A stretch of 64,000 bases of DNA from an uncultured Prevotellaceae bacterium (GCA_902767775.1 CACXIP010000002.1:186001-250000); one strand, 5' to 3'. Counted from the stretch's first letter, positions 41,953 through 52,318 are shown. Numbers and translations: made by a program. Notes: generated by a model not told the origin, from the letters alone.

Positions 41953-44304
41953 TTATCTCGGATAAGTGAGCAATGCAGATTGCTTGACGCCTTCTGCAGA
42001 AGCAGCAATAGCATAAACGCCATCATGCTTGATGCGCATCAAAGCTCGCCCGTTGTATGCCTGGATGCGGCGTGAACCTTTGCTGGTGCCTTGGTTGTCG
42101 AGCAACTTGGCGTCGCCAGCCACTGAGAAAGAAATATAGTTGGTGGCATCCAGACACCGCACTCCATTGGCGTCATACAACTGGGCCTGAACCAAAAGGG
42201 TGTCGCCGAATTCTTCCTCCACGCTTAACCTGATGTGGGAAGGTGCCCCCCATTCTGCTGTCTGATAGTCGATGACGATTTCATCTGTCAAATCACCAGC
42301 AATGGCTTTTATCACATTGCGGCCCGGTTGGAACTTCACGTCCCAATGGAAGCCTTGAGCGGGATAATCATCCACCTTGCGCTTCCGACTGCCCTGTGAG
42401 AGGCCATTGACAAAGAGTTCCACTTCTTTGCAATTGCTGTAGACGAGCACTTCGCGACTTTGTCCCTCATGTCCCCACCTCACTGGCCATGTATGCCCGT
42501 AGATGTGCAGCATCGGACTGCTGCTCCAATATGACTGAAAGACATAGTAACTCTCTTTTGGGGTGCCGTCGCGCTCCACAACACCTTTCTGGTTGACGTA
42601 GGGGATGGGGTTGTTGGGACGGAGTGGTGTGGAGAAGTCTTTGAACGTCCAGAAGGCCGAACCCGTGAGGTTCTTCATCTGATGCTGCTCTTTCAGATGC
42701 CAGTCAAAAAGTCTGACAATATACGATTCCGACCAGTCTCCATTGCGGTCGCCGGCCTCGGTGTCTTCGGGCATTTCCCTTTTGCTGGTGGGATATTCCG
42801 TATGGCGACGGGCATGACTGTCGCCGCCCCACTCAGCATGGAACAGATGGGGATAGCGGTTGATGGCTTGCTCTTCCATCTCGCGGTAATCGGTAAACCT
42901 GCGGCTATACCATCCTGCCCAGATGCTTGGACTGTAGACATCGGGAATGTCGCTGCAGAAATCGCACCGGCGTATGGTGGTAAGACGATGTGGGTCTAAG
43001 CGGTGGGCCTCGGCATTCAGCGAAGTCATCAGCGAACGGACGGCAATGGTGTCGAGGACTGTAGAGAAATCTCCTGGCCAGTCGTTCTCGTTGCCGAGTC
43101 CCCAGAGGATGATTGAGGGGTGATGACGGTGCTGGGTAATCATGTTCTTCAGCATGCGGTGGGCCTGTTCCTGGTATTGCTCACCGCCTACGCCGCCACG
43201 GCACCACGGTATCTCTTCCCAAACGAGCAGTCCGAGAGAGTCGCACAAGTCCAGCACCAGGTCTGACTGCTGGTAATGCCCGAGCCGGATGAAGTTGGTT
43301 CCCATGTCCTTGATTTGTTGCAGTTCGTGACGTGTTTGGTCGTCTGTCATGGCTGCCCCCATTCCGGCGTGGTCCTCATGTCGGTGAGTGCCACGAAGCA
43401 ATAATCTGGAACCGTTCAGGAAGAAGGGACCGTGCTCACGGAATTCGAAAGAACGCAATCCAAAGTGCTTCCTGACGGCAGAACGGCCGTTGGGTGTCAC
43501 CAGCTCTGTCTCACATGTGTAGAGCTGTGGTGCGTCGGGACTCCAGAGAAGTGGTCTTTTCACGTTGACCTGACAGGCATGTCCGCACTCATCACCTTTC
43601 TGCGATTGGTCGTAAATCAGTTTCCCGTCGGGTTGGTAGATACGCACCTCGAGTTGTGAGTCTGAGCCAATGTTGCCCAAAAGTTGCGGTACGATGGTCA
43701 CACTTTTGTCCGATGCCAGAATATCGATGCCGTCAATACATGATGATGGTTGGTATATCAGGTTCACATGGCGGTACAGTCCGCCATAGAGGTTGAAGTC
43801 CGACATGTCGGATGGTATCATCTCCACGTCGCGGCTGTTGTCGCAACGTATGGCAATGGGGTGCTCGCCATTGCCATGATGGGTGATGTCTACCCGCCAG
43901 CGGTCATATCCTCCCACGTGAGAGGCCACTTTTTGCTGTCCCACATACACTTCGGTCTTTTGTCCGCTGCCTTCAAACTCAAGCCAAGTGCGGCCTTGTG
44001 GATAGGGGTTGTCCACCTTGATGTGCCTACGATACCATGCCGCACCTTGATAGTAGTTGACGTCTGGGTCCACAGCATCCAGGGCATTGTAGCAATGGGG
44101 TAGGGTGACGTCCTGCCATAGGGGCACACTCTCTGGCTTTCCTGCCTTGACAGGTCGCCACACTTCCCATGCGTTGGCCATGTCCTGGCGTATAAATTGC
44201 CATCCGTGACTCAACCTGACGGTGTCTGTCGGCTGAGCCACGGATGGATGGTTGAAAAGAAACGGGATGAAGGGCAACAGAAAGAAAAATAACGATCTCT
44301 TCAT
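41953..44304 (-). CDS. GH2 glycoside hydrolase (beta-galactosidase/beta-glucuronidase type)
   Basis: The start at 44304 (MKRSLFFFLLPFIPFLF) gives a proper signal peptide and 783 aa; the frame extends 14 codons further. The N-terminal sugar-binding jelly roll contains LPHCYNALD, followed by an Ig-like domain and the GH2 barrel. The acid/base Glu is in WGLGNENDWPGD and the nucleophile Glu in FHAEWGGDSH. C-terminal GH2_C/DUF4982-like domains contain VLVYSNCKEVELFVNG. Exo-acting GH2 enzymes release galactose, glucuronic acid or mannose; the neighbouring lyase-GH88 fusion makes a uronic-acid or galactose branch plausible. It is the last gene of the PUL 2 operon. Confidence 0.88.
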   Translation of the reverse strand: MKRSLFFFLLPFIPFLFNHPSVAQPTDTVRLSHGWQFIRQDMANAWEVWRPVKAGKPESVPLWQDVTLPHCYNALDAVDPDVNYYQGAAWYRRHIKVDNPYPQGRTWLEFEGSGQKTEVYVGQQKVASHVGGYDRWRVDITHHGNGEHPIAIRCDNSRDVEMIPSDMSDFNLYGGLYRHVNLIYQPSSCIDGIDILASDKSVTIVPQLLGNIGSDSQLEVRIYQPDGKLIYDQSQKGDECGHACQVNVKRPLLWSPDAPQLYTCETELVTPNGRSAVRKHFGLRSFEFREHGPFFLNGSRLLLRGTHRHEDHAGMGAAMTDDQTRHELQQIKDMGTNFIRLGHYQQSDLVLDLCDSLGLLVWEEIPWCRGGVGGEQYQEQAHRMLKNMITQHRHHPSIILWGLGNENDWPGDFSTVLDTIAVRSLMTSLNAEAHRLDPHRLTTIRRCDFCSDIPDVYSPSIWAGWYSRRFTDYREMEEQAINRYPHLFHAEWGGDSHARRHTEYPTSKREMPEDTEAGDRNGDWSESYIVRLFDWHLKEQHQMKNLTGSAFWTFKDFSTPLRPNNPIPYVNQKGVVERDGTPKESYYVFQSYWSSSPMLHIYGHTWPVRWGHEGQSREVLVYSNCKEVELFVNGLSQGSRKRKVDDYPAQGFHWDVKFQPGRNVIKAIAGDLTDEIVIDYQTAEWGAPSHIRLSVEEEFGDTLLVQAQLYDANGVRCLDATNYISFSVAGDAKLLDNQGTSKGSRRIQAYNGRALMRIKHDGVYAIAASAEGVKQSALLTYPR

Positions 44305-44404
44305 ATTTAACCTAATACTTAACCATTTTTTCAAACTGTGAAACATTTGATTTGTAATTTACTTCTAACCTAACAGAAAAAAGTCACCCTTCTCCCGTTC
44401 CATA

Positions 44405-46765
44405 CTATTGAGAATCCTTGAAGGCCTTTCTTCTCAGTAAAGCCTCAAGATAATAATAGTCAGCATAGTTGATTGAGACGTCTATCTCATCTTTCGCAGG
44501 ATAGTTGCCGGTGGAGTGGAGCAGCAGGAATCCCTGGGCGGTGTGCGGCTCTGGCTGATAGGCTGTCTCCAGAGAATGCATAATCTTGTCTGCATAACTG
44601 CGGTAGCGGGTGGCCTTCTCTGCCCCAACATAAGTTGCTAATTCGTATAGGGCAGAGGCGATAACAGCTGCTGCTGAGGCATCGCGGGGGCATCCGCCGT
44701 CCAGTGCCGGACCGACTCCTGTCTTGATGGCGGGGTCGCGCATATCCCAATAGGGAATCAGGTCTTTTGGCATGTCGGGCAACGACATCCAAAACTCGGC
44801 TATCTTCTGTGCCTGTTCCAAATAGGCTTTGTCATGGGTGTAGCGGTAGCACATGGTGAAACCATAGAGTCCCCAGCCTTGTCCGCGGCTCCATACCGAT
44901 TCGTTGAAGAGGCCTTGATGGGTGATGCGTTTGATGACCTCACCTGTCTCTGGGTCGTAGTCGACAACATGATACGATGAGTTGTCGGCGCGGAAATGGT
45001 TCTCCATCGTTTTTGTCGCATGGCTGACAGCTATCTCGTAATATTTCTTGTCGCCAGTGAGCCGAGATGCCTCAAACAACAGTTCCAAGTTCATCATGTT
45101 GTCGATGATGACGGCGTATTTCCATCGGTCGGGTGTTCCCCAGTTCCATGAACGGATGCACCCCACTTTCTCGTTGTATCGTGTGGCAAGGGTTTTTGCG
45201 GAGCGCAGCAACACATCACGGAACGACTCTTCATGGGTGAGCCGCCAGCCATTGCCAAACGAGCATCCCATCATAAAACCGAGGTCATGGGTGCCGTTGT
45301 GGTGCTTCACATTCTCAATGAGCCAGGTGTTGCTCACTGCCTGTTCACGCCAGAAACGGTCGTGGCTGTACTCATACATCAGCCATAGCATGCCGGGGAA
45401 GAAACCTGAACACCAATCGCGCTCGCCCACAAGTCGCAAGCTGCCGTCTCTCTCCACGCTGCGGGGCATCAGCTTTTGCTTGTCTGCTCCATTTTTCCGG
45501 CCTTCCTTCACACACTCCAGTTGATAGCGCAACTGCACATCGGCGGAGGCAAAGGCATCGTCACTTTCATCTGGCTCATAGTAGAGCAGGAAGAAACGGT
45601 CACTCCAGTTCATCCTCAGATGGCTCCTGGAGGCATTCAGATAGTCGGTTCGCTGTGGGTTGAGCATCCAAGCACGATAAAGGTCTTTGCAAAACTCGTT
45701 TTGCTTATAGTCCCACTCGCTGATTTGCTGATACGGCCATTTGTCGACACTTGCACCAACATAGGGCAGTAGGAAGTCCATGGCCTTGTAGAAGCTGGCT
45801 CCCTCGGCAGAGGTGGCGTCGTCTATCTTGATGCCCAAGTGCTGCGCCATTCTGAACACGTCTATCATGTGCGAGAGATTGTACTGTGAATAGCCGAAGG
45901 CCAATGTGCGGCGCAGTTCCTGTGGCTGACGACCGTCAGGCTCTATCTGTTGAAACATGCGTTTCTCGGGGAAATCACGGATATACTGCTCTGCCACCTT
46001 TAGGTTTCCCACATAACATGCATAGGCTATCACCTGCACATCATGTGCGATGGAGTGGTTGTTGCGCTGTTCTCCTTCCTCGATGCCTTGCTTGCTGGTC
46101 AGAATCCATTCTAAAAACTTGGTGAACCATGACCGGAGTGCCTTTTGTTCTTTCTTGCTGAATGCCTTCGACTGCTCGAGCAGTTGCACGGCCTCGAGCA
46201 TCTCTACAAAGGAATAGGCGTCAATGACTCCGTAGCAGCGGCCTCGGTCGTTGAACTTCCCGGGTACCACCTGTGCGTAGTTCAGGTTCGGATTCATGCG
46301 TGTATCCTTGTTGAGGAACCACACTTTCAGGTTTTCCACAGCCTTCTTGGCATATTTCTCGTCACCACTCAGATACCATGCCAGTGACAGGGTGGTGACA
46401 CCGTTGGCCATCGTCGAGAGATGGCTGCGGTCGTAGCGTTCCAGTTCTGGGTTGGAGATACCGTCGCGCGAGATGTAAGGCAGACCGTCGGGCTTCGACG
46501 GGTCGGGCCAGAAGTAGCGCGAGAGGCTCATGTAGTCGTGCTTGTCGCCACTGGCGGGCGTTTTCTCTTTCATCATCACTGATACTGGCTCGGCGGTCAA
46601 CCTGTGGTCGGCATCGTCGAGCAGCTGCTTGTAGGCGGCTGCATAGACTGGCCGGTCGAGCGACTCCTTCACTCGGGCAAGATGCGCTTTATCCCAGATG
46701 GACTGCGCACCTGCCGTCATGAATGATGCTATCAGGATGGTTGTTATTACTAAACCTCTCCTCAT
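44405..46765 (-). CDS. Polysaccharide lyase - GH88 unsaturated glucuronyl hydrolase fusion
   Basis: The 786-aa exported protein (signal MRRGLVITTILIASFMTAGA) has two catalytic halves. Residues about 60-370 are an alginate_lyase-type (alpha/alpha) domain with RYFWPDPSKPDGLPY, NYAQVVPGK and the active-site-like EQRNNHSIAHDVQ (N236, H237); this Pfam family holds PL5 and PL38-type lyases. Residues about 400-785 are a GH88 domain with FGNGWRLTHEES, SVWSRGQGWGLYGF (about 622-628) and DASAAAVIASALYEL. A lyase leaves a 4,5-unsaturated uronic acid at the new non-reducing end, which is exactly the substrate of GH88, so the two steps are consecutive. The lyase substrate (alginate, glucuronan or a glycosaminoglycan) cannot be told from sequence. 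Confidence 0.82.
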   Translation of the reverse strand: MRRGLVITTILIASFMTAGAQSIWDKAHLARVKESLDRPVYAAAYKQLLDDADHRLTAEPVSVMMKEKTPASGDKHDYMSLSRYFWPDPSKPDGLPYISRDGISNPELERYDRSHLSTMANGVTTLSLAWYLSGDEKYAKKAVENLKVWFLNKDTRMNPNLNYAQVVPGKFNDRGRCYGVIDAYSFVEMLEAVQLLEQSKAFSKKEQKALRSWFTKFLEWILTSKQGIEEGEQRNNHSIAHDVQVIAYACYVGNLKVAEQYIRDFPEKRMFQQIEPDGRQPQELRRTLAFGYSQYNLSHMIDVFRMAQHLGIKIDDATSAEGASFYKAMDFLLPYVGASVDKWPYQQISEWDYKQNEFCKDLYRAWMLNPQRTDYLNASRSHLRMNWSDRFFLLYYEPDESDDAFASADVQLRYQLECVKEGRKNGADKQKLMPRSVERDGSLRLVGERDWCSGFFPGMLWLMYEYSHDRFWREQAVSNTWLIENVKHHNGTHDLGFMMGCSFGNGWRLTHEESFRDVLLRSAKTLATRYNEKVGCIRSWNWGTPDRWKYAVIIDNMMNLELLFEASRLTGDKKYYEIAVSHATKTMENHFRADNSSYHVVDYDPETGEVIKRITHQGLFNESVWSRGQGWGLYGFTMCYRYTHDKAYLEQAQKIAEFWMSLPDMPKDLIPYWDMRDPAIKTGVGPALDGGCPRDASAAAVIASALYELATYVGAEKATRYRSYADKIMHSLETAYQPEPHTAQGFLLLHSTGNYPAKDEIDVSINYADYYYLEALLRRKAFKDSQ

Positions 46766-46776
46766 TTTCTTTTAGC

Positions 46777-47358
46777 TTATTTGATGGTTACTTTTACCTT
46801 GTAGTTCTGGGTGAAGGCATGCACCTCATACTGTCCGGTGATGTTGTTGGGGGTGTAGGCATTGGATATCTTTATCTTTCCTGCCTCGTCGACGTCCTTC
46901 GGGTCGAAGGTCATCACTGTCACATCGCCTTTGGCGCCATTGAGTGCCTTGAAATAGATGTTCTGCACCCGATGGTTGTTGGTGGCGTCCGGACTGGTCA
47001 GGTTCCATTTCATCACAAAGGCTCCTTTGTCATTCTGTGACAGCGGATTGCCATTGGTGTCAACAATCTGATAATCTGTTCCCAATGCGAGTTTGCTGTC
47101 GACGTAATAGAACGACTCGGCATCGAAAGAGCGAGTGCCTGAGCACCAGAACTGAACAGGAATCTCAACGGTGCCTCCTTGGTTGACAGAGAATGTCACG
47201 TCATTTTTCAGGGTGCCCCAGTCCTGGAAGCCGAAGAAGAACTCATTCATCTTCTCTGCATTGTCATTGCCCCAGTCATCGTTGTCGCAAGCGGTGAGCA
47301 TCATGCCGCCACACAACAGGCAAACCAGACTCATCAGTTTGAATATATTACTTTTCAT
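46777..47358 (-). CDS. Small surface lipoprotein of PUL 2
   Basis: The 193-aa lipoprotein has the signal MKSNIFKLMSLVCLLCGGMM and lipobox LTAC, followed by the acidic DNDDWGNDN typical of surface-exported lipoproteins. The body is a beta-sandwich, rich in Asn and Asp (GTVEIPVQFWCSGTRSFDAE, ALGTDYQIVDTNGNPLS), resembling the DUF1735-like/Calx-beta-like domains often found after susD. Its place between susD and the lyase fusion (11 bp gap) suggests a surface glycan-binding protein. Family assignment is uncertain. Confidence 0.65.
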   Translation of the reverse strand: MKSNIFKLMSLVCLLCGGMMLTACDNDDWGNDNAEKMNEFFFGFQDWGTLKNDVTFSVNQGGTVEIPVQFWCSGTRSFDAESFYYVDSKLALGTDYQIVDTNGNPLSQNDKGAFVMKWNLTSPDATNNHRVQNIYFKALNGAKGDVTVMTFDPKDVDEAGKIKISNAYTPNNITGQYEVHAFTQNYKVKVTIK

Positions 47359-47431
47359 ATTTCGTTTTTTATTAATCGGTTTAAAGAATGCATGTACTTA
47401 ATGGGATAGCTTTTCGCTTCTTGGTGTTCCA

Positions 47432-49111
47432 TCAGTTCCATCCTGGGTTTTGCACGACATTTCCATCCGATGTGGCAATCTCGTATGTGGGGATAGGATA
47501 ATAGTAGTCGCGGCTGGGATTGAAATTGCGTGTGGATGCTTCCTCAATCACATAGATGTCTGCCTGGTCTGTCACCTTCTTGCCTTTGAACATGCCTCCC
47601 TCTGAGGTGAGACGGGACTGGATGTCCTCACGCTTCGTACTGGTGTCGGCTTCGCTGTATTTCAAGCCAAGGATATCGACCGGCAGCACTTTCTCTGCGA
47701 TTTTCCAACGGATGATGTCGTTGTAGCGCAGTCCTTCGTCGATGAACTCCACAAGACGCTCACGACGGATTTCTTCCAGCATGTTGAGGCCGTTGGATGA
47801 GGCGAAGGAGTTGCTGAGCTTGGCTTCAAGGCCGGCTCGGGCACGGACGGCATTCACGGTCTGGTCGAGCTGGCCGTCAGTGATGCTGCCGTTGTATTCG
47901 TAGAGTGCCTCAGCATAAGAGAGGAGCACCTCGGCGTAGCGGATAATCATCTTGTCGACAGTCTCCTTGCTGTTGGTCGTCCACTCATCGAGCATGAAGC
48001 CTTTCTTGAGGCCGTAGCCATAGCCGTGCTGGTTGCTGAACGGCTGATATCCACCCTTGTAGGCTTCTTCTTTGGTGTGGTAGATGGTCATGCCCAACCT
48101 GGGGTCGCGGTTGACGAAGACATCGTCATACTGTGTCTCGGGAATGACGGCAAGCGGACTCTTCTCGCGGGGCAGACCGTCGGTGCAAAGGAATTGGTCG
48201 ACGGCTTGGCGGGTCAGACTGACACCGTTCTCAAGCTGACGTGAATTGCCATGGGTGATGGTGGCTCCGGCTCCGTTGGGACCGTATACTTTCACAAACA
48301 CGTTTTCCTTGTTGTTGCGTCCCTCGCCATCGAAGTAGAACAGCTTCTGGAAGTCTGGGTAGAGGGAGTGCTTCCCGCTGTTGATCAAGCGCTCGGCGGC
48401 ATCAATGGCGACTTTCAGGTGGGTCTTGCTGTCACCACCGCTCAGTGTGTGGTATTTGGTGAACGTGCCCTCGTAGAGACCGATGCGAACCAACATGCCT
48501 CTTGCGGCCGATTTGGATACTCGTCCCCAGTCGGTGCTGCTGCTCACGTTGTCGATATCGGGCAACCACTCCTCGGCAAAGCGCAGGTCTTCGTAGCATT
48601 GTTGAATGACTTGCTCGCGTGGCGTACGTGCCATCTTGATGTCGGGGTCCTCGGTAGAGTCAAATGCCTTCAGGATGAGTGGCACATCACCATACTTCTT
48701 CACCAGGTCGAAGAAATGGTAGGCACGGAAGAAATAAGCCTCTGCCATCCATCTGTTTTTCTGTGCATCACTCAGGGGAGCGCTTGCGCATTTGGCAATG
48801 ATGTTGTTGCAAACTCCAATCTTGTTGTATGGGTTGGTCCAGTCTCCGGCAGTGGCGGGTACGCTCCAGTTGCCGTTGGATGTGGAGTTGGGCGAACTGC
48901 CTACGATGTCGTCGGCTCTTCTGTCGTGGTCGAAGCCGGGAAGGTCTACATACAGCTTGTTGCAGGCACCCCTCAGGTCGGTTTCGCTCTTCCAGAAAGT
49001 GTTGTCGGCCAACACGGTCTCGGGTTCCCTGTCGAGTTCACAGCTTGTGAAAGCCGTGGCGCAGCAGACAACGCTGATGAAGCATATTGATTTGAAATGA
49101 TATCGTTTCAT
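47432..49111 (-). CDS. susD: SusD/RagB-like glycan-binding lipoprotein (PUL 2)
   Basis: The 559-aa lipoprotein has a lipobox FTSC followed by ELDREPETVLADNTFW, the usual SusD beginning. It contains the RagB/SusD core (RMAEAYFFRAYHFFDLVKKY type helix; EIRRERLVEFIDEGLRYNDI) and ends in YYYPIPTYEIATSDGNVVQN and a final PGWN. It should cap the SusC transporter at the surface. It begins 45 bp after susC and precedes the small lipoprotein. Length is normal. Confidence 0.95.
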   Translation of the reverse strand: MKRYHFKSICFISVVCCATAFTSCELDREPETVLADNTFWKSETDLRGACNKLYVDLPGFDHDRRADDIVGSSPNSTSNGNWSVPATAGDWTNPYNKIGVCNNIIAKCASAPLSDAQKNRWMAEAYFFRAYHFFDLVKKYGDVPLILKAFDSTEDPDIKMARTPREQVIQQCYEDLRFAEEWLPDIDNVSSSTDWGRVSKSAARGMLVRIGLYEGTFTKYHTLSGGDSKTHLKVAIDAAERLINSGKHSLYPDFQKLFYFDGEGRNNKENVFVKVYGPNGAGATITHGNSRQLENGVSLTRQAVDQFLCTDGLPREKSPLAVIPETQYDDVFVNRDPRLGMTIYHTKEEAYKGGYQPFSNQHGYGYGLKKGFMLDEWTTNSKETVDKMIIRYAEVLLSYAEALYEYNGSITDGQLDQTVNAVRARAGLEAKLSNSFASSNGLNMLEEIRRERLVEFIDEGLRYNDIIRWKIAEKVLPVDILGLKYSEADTSTKREDIQSRLTSEGGMFKGKKVTDQADIYVIEEASTRNFNPSRDYYYPIPTYEIATSDGNVVQNPGWN

Positions 49112-49156
49112 AATTCTTCTGTTTTTAACGCTTTTAATAATTGATGACTGCCATTC

Positions 49157-52100
49157 CTAAAGTGTGATGTTCACGCCAAATGCCCATGTGCGGAAGAACG
49201 GGTAGTAGTTACGTCCTACGTTGTTGCCCGACTCAGGGTCAAACACCTTCAGCATGTCGGAGTGCTCCCAAACATCTGAACCGGAGACGTAGAAACGAAG
49301 CTTCTCTATATATCGTTTCGAGATGGGGACTGTATATCCCAATGTGATATTCTTCAAGCGCAGATAGGCTGCGTTCTGTATCCATTTGTCGGAGGGCTGG
49401 AAGTTGAACCAATCGCCATTGTAGTTGTAAAGGCGCGGCCACATGGCATCGGGATTGTCTTCTGTCCAGTAATCACGATGGATGGTCCAAGGCATCTGAT
49501 AGGTACGGGCGAAAGGTGCGATGGCCTCGCTGTCGATGAGGACCTTGCGCTTGGCAACTCCCTGGAACATAACTGCCAGGTCGAAGCCCTTCCACTGTGC
49601 GCCGAGGCTCAATCCGTAGAGGTAACGGCCGTTGCTGTTGCCAAGGTAAACCAGGTCGCCATGGTTCTCTTTCGTTCCGTCACCGGCTCCAATCTGATGG
49701 TTGGCCTCGCCTTGGGTGATGTACTTCACATCGCCTGCTCCAATCTTTCCATCACTGAAGGTCTTGAATCCAGGATGCTCGGCCTTATACTTGTCGTATT
49801 CTTCCTTGCTCGACCAGTAGCCGTCGGTGGCATAGCCCCAGATGGTGTTCATCTCATATCCTTCGAGCAGACTGACGTTGCCTGCCGTAATCACGTCTGC
49901 ACCGTCATACTCCACCAGTTTGTTGCTGCTGTCGGAGATGTTGAAAGCGACTTGATAGCGGAAATCTCCAATCTTGTCATTCCATTTGACTTCGAAATCC
50001 CAACCCCAGGTCTTCAGCTTGCCTACGTTGACACGCGGGATGCCGATACCGATGGTGTGGGGCAGCTGCAAAGACGACAGCATGTCGTTGTTGTATTTCC
50101 AGAAGTAGTCGAAACTGGCGCTCAGACGGCCGTTGAGCAGTCCGAGGTCAATACCCAGGTTGGTGGTCTCAATGGTCTCCCAGGTCTTGTCCTTGGATGC
50201 CAATTGGCTCTGATAGTATGACTTCTCGCCCATGTAAACTGTACTCTGTGCGATGGTGGGAATGTAATCGTAGAGTCCGAGGATGGCTCCATTGCCCAAT
50301 TGGCCCCATGATGCACGCAACTTCAGGTTGCTGATGAAGCCGACTTTGAACCATGGCTCCTGGCTGATGCGCCATGCTGCCGAGACGGAGGGGAAGGCCT
50401 TCCAACGCTTCGATGGAGCCAGTCGTGAACTGCCGTCATAACGGATATTGGCCTCAAAGAGATAGCGCTCGTTGTAATTGTAGTTGAACCTGCCGAAATA
50501 TGACATCATCGACCATGGTTCGATTTTGTCGGCAATGCTGGTGTTGGTGGCTACAGAGGCGTCGTAATAGTTGAAGGAATAGAAATCGTTGGAGTTCATA
50601 TTCTTTGCCGTGCCGCTCATCTCGTCCTTACGGTAGTTCTCATAACTGGTACCGGCAAGGAACTTGAAATTATGCATTTTCTGAATGTCAAACTCATAGT
50701 TCACTGTAGCCTCGAACAGGTCATGGTAATCGTTGTTCTTGATGCGGTAGAGTTGGTTGGGCGAGTTGTAGTCCTGACGCTTGTTGTTACCTGTCATGCC
50801 GTACCAAATCAGGTAATGCCTCTCGCTGCGCCCACTGTAGAAGCCTGCACGACGGCTTGCGCTGAGGTTCACACGGAGACCTTTGACCAGGTTCTTCAGT
50901 GTGAGGTTGCCTTTTCCGATAAACGACTCGTAAAGTGTCTCATTCACGCCGCCTTCCTTCATCACCTGGATGGCATTGAACTGCAGGTCGCCATTGTATG
51001 GGTTGGTGGCGTAGTTGACATCCTCCTCGGGGTTGTAGAGCAATTGTCGCGCACGGCTTGAATAGAGGTTGTTCATGATGGCTGCTGCACCACACGAGGG
51101 AGAGTTGTTCTTCCTGCTCTGATACTGTACATTGACGCCAAACGAGATATACTTGTTGATGTCGGCATTCACCTTGGCATGCAGATTCACACGGGTATTG
51201 TCGTTCTTGCCATATTTCAGCATACCATTCTTATAATAGTAGTTGGCGGAAATGAAATAGTTGACATCGTGTGAGCCTCCTGAGATGGAAACGCTGTGGT
51301 TGGTTTGGTCGGTATGGTTCTTGGTGCCTTCTGCCACCCAGTTGGTGGCTGAGAACTGGTCCCAGCGTCCGTTGGAGTTGTTGGGACGGTAGTTGAAGTT
51401 GGGGTTGCCTACCCATCCGCTTTGCTCCTCATTCCATTCGGCTTTTCCGCCTTGGTTAAGACGGCCTTCGTTGATCCATGCCTGCTCTTCCCATGCCGGC
51501 AGACGCTCTGGCATGTTGGCTGGGGTATTGAAGGCATAATATCCGTTGTAGGATATCTTGGGCTTGCCTGCTGCACCGGTCTTGGTGGTGACCAGCACGA
51601 CTCCTGCTGCGGCACGGGCTCCATAAATGGCACAAGCGGCAGCGTCTTTCAGCACGGAAATGCTCTCCACATCATCGGCATTGAGCAATGCCAAGTCGCC
51701 TTCCACTCCGTCAATGAGCACCAAGGTAGATGTTGAGTTGGCTGAAGAGAAACCGCGCACGCGCAGTCCGCTTGTCTCTGAACCGGGCTCACCGCTTGAG
51801 CGAAGGATGGCAACACCGGGCATCTCGCCTTGCAATGCAGACAACACATCAGTAGAGGGCTTTGCTGCTACCTTCTCGCCGTCGATGGCGGTGACGGCTC
51901 CGGAAAGGTTGGCTTTCCTCTGTGTGCCATAACCGACGACAACCACTTCTTGAAGAGTCTTGTCGTCAACGTTGAGCAAAATGTCGCCTCTGGCTTGGGT
52001 GGCTCTCACCTCGCGCGTTTCATAACTGATATAAGAGAAACTGATGGTTGCCCCCTGCGACACGTTGATGGTGAAATTACCATCGAAATCGGTTACGGTG

Positions 52101-52285
52101 GCATTGTCGGTGCCTTTCTCCATCACCGTGACTCCAATCAGGGGTTCACGAGTCTGGGCATCAAGCACTCGGCCATTAACAGTCAGACCGTTTGTCTGGG
52201 CAAACAGTCCCACATCCACAAGAAACATCAGGCACATGATAATGCTCAGCCTGAATACTCCTAAAGACAAAAAACTTTTTTTCAT
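49157..52285 (-). CDS. susC: SusC-like TonB-dependent outer-membrane transporter (PUL 2)
   Basis: The 1042-aa protein has a signal peptide (about 1-29, ending GLFAQ). A carboxypeptidase-regulatory-like domain lies at about 33-110 (NGRVLDAQTREPLIGVTVME). Then come LQEVVVVGYGTQRKANLSGA, a textbook SusC TonB-box/plug junction, the plug motif ESISVLKDAAACAIYGARAA and a C-terminal barrel ending WAFGVNITL. It is the first gene of the leftward PUL 2 operon, divergent from its regulator. A promoter with TATCTTTG lies upstream at 52326-52319. The ligand is inferred to be a uronic-acid oligosaccharide. Confidence 0.95.
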   Translation of the reverse strand: MKKSFLSLGVFRLSIIMCLMFLVDVGLFAQTNGLTVNGRVLDAQTREPLIGVTVMEKGTDNATVTDFDGNFTINVSQGATISFSYISYETREVRATQARGDILLNVDDKTLQEVVVVGYGTQRKANLSGAVTAIDGEKVAAKPSTDVLSALQGEMPGVAILRSSGEPGSETSGLRVRGFSSANSTSTLVLIDGVEGDLALLNADDVESISVLKDAAACAIYGARAAAGVVLVTTKTGAAGKPKISYNGYYAFNTPANMPERLPAWEEQAWINEGRLNQGGKAEWNEEQSGWVGNPNFNYRPNNSNGRWDQFSATNWVAEGTKNHTDQTNHSVSISGGSHDVNYFISANYYYKNGMLKYGKNDNTRVNLHAKVNADINKYISFGVNVQYQSRKNNSPSCGAAAIMNNLYSSRARQLLYNPEEDVNYATNPYNGDLQFNAIQVMKEGGVNETLYESFIGKGNLTLKNLVKGLRVNLSASRRAGFYSGRSERHYLIWYGMTGNNKRQDYNSPNQLYRIKNNDYHDLFEATVNYEFDIQKMHNFKFLAGTSYENYRKDEMSGTAKNMNSNDFYSFNYYDASVATNTSIADKIEPWSMMSYFGRFNYNYNERYLFEANIRYDGSSRLAPSKRWKAFPSVSAAWRISQEPWFKVGFISNLKLRASWGQLGNGAILGLYDYIPTIAQSTVYMGEKSYYQSQLASKDKTWETIETTNLGIDLGLLNGRLSASFDYFWKYNNDMLSSLQLPHTIGIGIPRVNVGKLKTWGWDFEVKWNDKIGDFRYQVAFNISDSSNKLVEYDGADVITAGNVSLLEGYEMNTIWGYATDGYWSSKEEYDKYKAEHPGFKTFSDGKIGAGDVKYITQGEANHQIGAGDGTKENHGDLVYLGNSNGRYLYGLSLGAQWKGFDLAVMFQGVAKRKVLIDSEAIAPFARTYQMPWTIHRDYWTEDNPDAMWPRLYNYNGDWFNFQPSDKWIQNAAYLRLKNITLGYTVPISKRYIEKLRFYVSGSDVWEHSDMLKVFDPESGNNVGRNYYPFFRTWAFGVNITL

Positions 52286-52318
52286 AGGTTGTTTTAATTA
52301 GTAAAAAATTTCTGGGAG

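Noticed and set aside
41781-42026. ORF with heptapeptide repeats such as VGGWLLA
   Set aside because: It is a translation of the 7-bp minisatellite and overlaps the end of the GH2 gene.
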